Shown here: piece by piece, positions 5,071 through 5,408 of the stretch
Numbering within the stretch: the stretch's first letter is position 1
Layout: each line of letters opens with the position of its first letter
Assembly: GCA_023264755.1 (NCBI GenBank)
Contig: JAHFVB010000372.1
Coordinates: forward strand, 1 to 5,408
Reading direction: 5' to 3'
Length of the DNA stretch: 5,408 bases
Source of the DNA: Mycobacterium sp.
GTDB lineage: Bacteria > Actinomycetota > Actinomycetes > Mycobacteriales > Mycobacteriaceae
The notes under the pieces: generated by a model
What the model saw: the letters and a program-made list of their open reading frames with translations, nothing else
Databases searched by the model: none
Told to the model about the DNA's origin: nothing
Made by a program: the position numbers and the translations under genes

Positions 5071-5408
5071 TCAGCTGTAGTCGGTCCACCACTTGTACAG
5101 CCCCTCGAGGTCGGCGCTCTGCACGTCGGCCAGCATGAGATTCGAGTCGTGAGACCACATGATGTCGGCGTTGCCCTGGTAGACGCCGCAGACGACCTGG
5201 CCCGCGACGACCTCGGGCGCCGAATTGGCGGACCAGTCCTGAGGCGCCTCCGAATCGGCGCCGGGACACGCCATCGGACGGTCGTTCTGCTGCTGGCCCG
5301 CGTCGAAGTGCTGGCGCAGCTCGTTCTGGTTGGCGAACAACGAGTAGCGCGCAAGCTCGGGGCCGCCGGGCTGATCCGACTTGTCGCAGTCGACGGTGGC
5401 CAACGCTC
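5071..5408 (-). CDS. C-terminal part of a probable exported or membrane-anchored protein (5' end outside window)
   Basis: The last 112 or so residues of a protein whose frame runs off the right edge; the stop is TGA (complement of 5071-5073). It is soluble and hydrophilic, with three visible cysteines in DCDKSDQPGG, MACPG and VVCGVY, an aromatic patch DIMWSHD, and the ending LEGLYKWWTDYS. No membrane segment lies in this part. The pattern (DC....QPGGP..ARYSL, then CPG, W, V.G.VVCG, I.W, L..LY.WW) recalls a C-terminal extracytoplasmic domain I associate with mycobacterial membrane proteins, including some annotated as Ser/Thr kinases. That is recollection, and the kinase or anchor part is not in view. 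Cysteine spacing suggests disulfides and an extracytoplasmic location. No start codon can be assigned: the TTG at 5401-5403 is internal as far as can be seen. Confidence 0.82.
   Translation of the reverse strand, partial: ALATVDCDKSDQPGGPELARYSLFANQNELRQHFDAGQQQNDRPMACPGADSEAPQDWSANSAPEVVAGQVVCGVYQGNADIMWSHDSNLMLADVQSADLEGLYKWWTDYS

Overview
The window reads as chromosomal DNA from a high-GC actinomycete, most probably a mycobacterium (Mycolicibacterium-like). The evidence is strong G/C bias at third codon positions, GTG starts, AGGAGG-type ribosome binding sites, small Sec-secreted two-cysteine proteins, a standalone SCP-x-type thiolase (Ltp family), and a C-terminal domain of a type I associate with mycobacterial exported proteins. 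No mobile element, tRNA, rRNA or CRISPR array is visible.

Layout, left to right. Bases 1-801 (+) hold the C-terminal two thirds of a DctA-type C4-dicarboxylate/proton symporter, closed by a perfect 13-bp hairpin terminator. Bases 949-1995 carry three paralogous small secreted proteins of 104, 104 and 109 residues. The first is on the + strand; the other two are on the - strand and converge on it with only 10 bp between stops. All three share a signal peptide, an 'L..(E/Q)G(F/Y).V..D..G..PL..C.VTSVRNPQ' core and a C-terminal 'I(T/S)VSL(D/N)CS' strand. I do not recognise a named family, but the order of elements resembles a single PASTA domain with one added disulfide. A divergent regulatory gap of about 155 bp (1996-2152) separates the trio from a 544-residue acyl-CoA synthetase (FadD-type, +). 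This is followed by a convergent 400-residue SCP-x-type thiolase (-). Their stop codons overlap in a single CTAG. At the right edge (5071-5408, -) is the C-terminal end of a cut-off exported or membrane-anchored protein.

Functionally, the acyl-CoA synthetase and the thiolase-like protein fit fatty-acid or sterol side-chain activation and degradation, with dicarboxylate uptake nearby. They are not co-transcribed, so a shared pathway is inference. The most interesting part is the secreted paralog trio, which has no obvious functional partner here, followed by the palindrome inside the putative promoter of the acyl-CoA synthetase gene.
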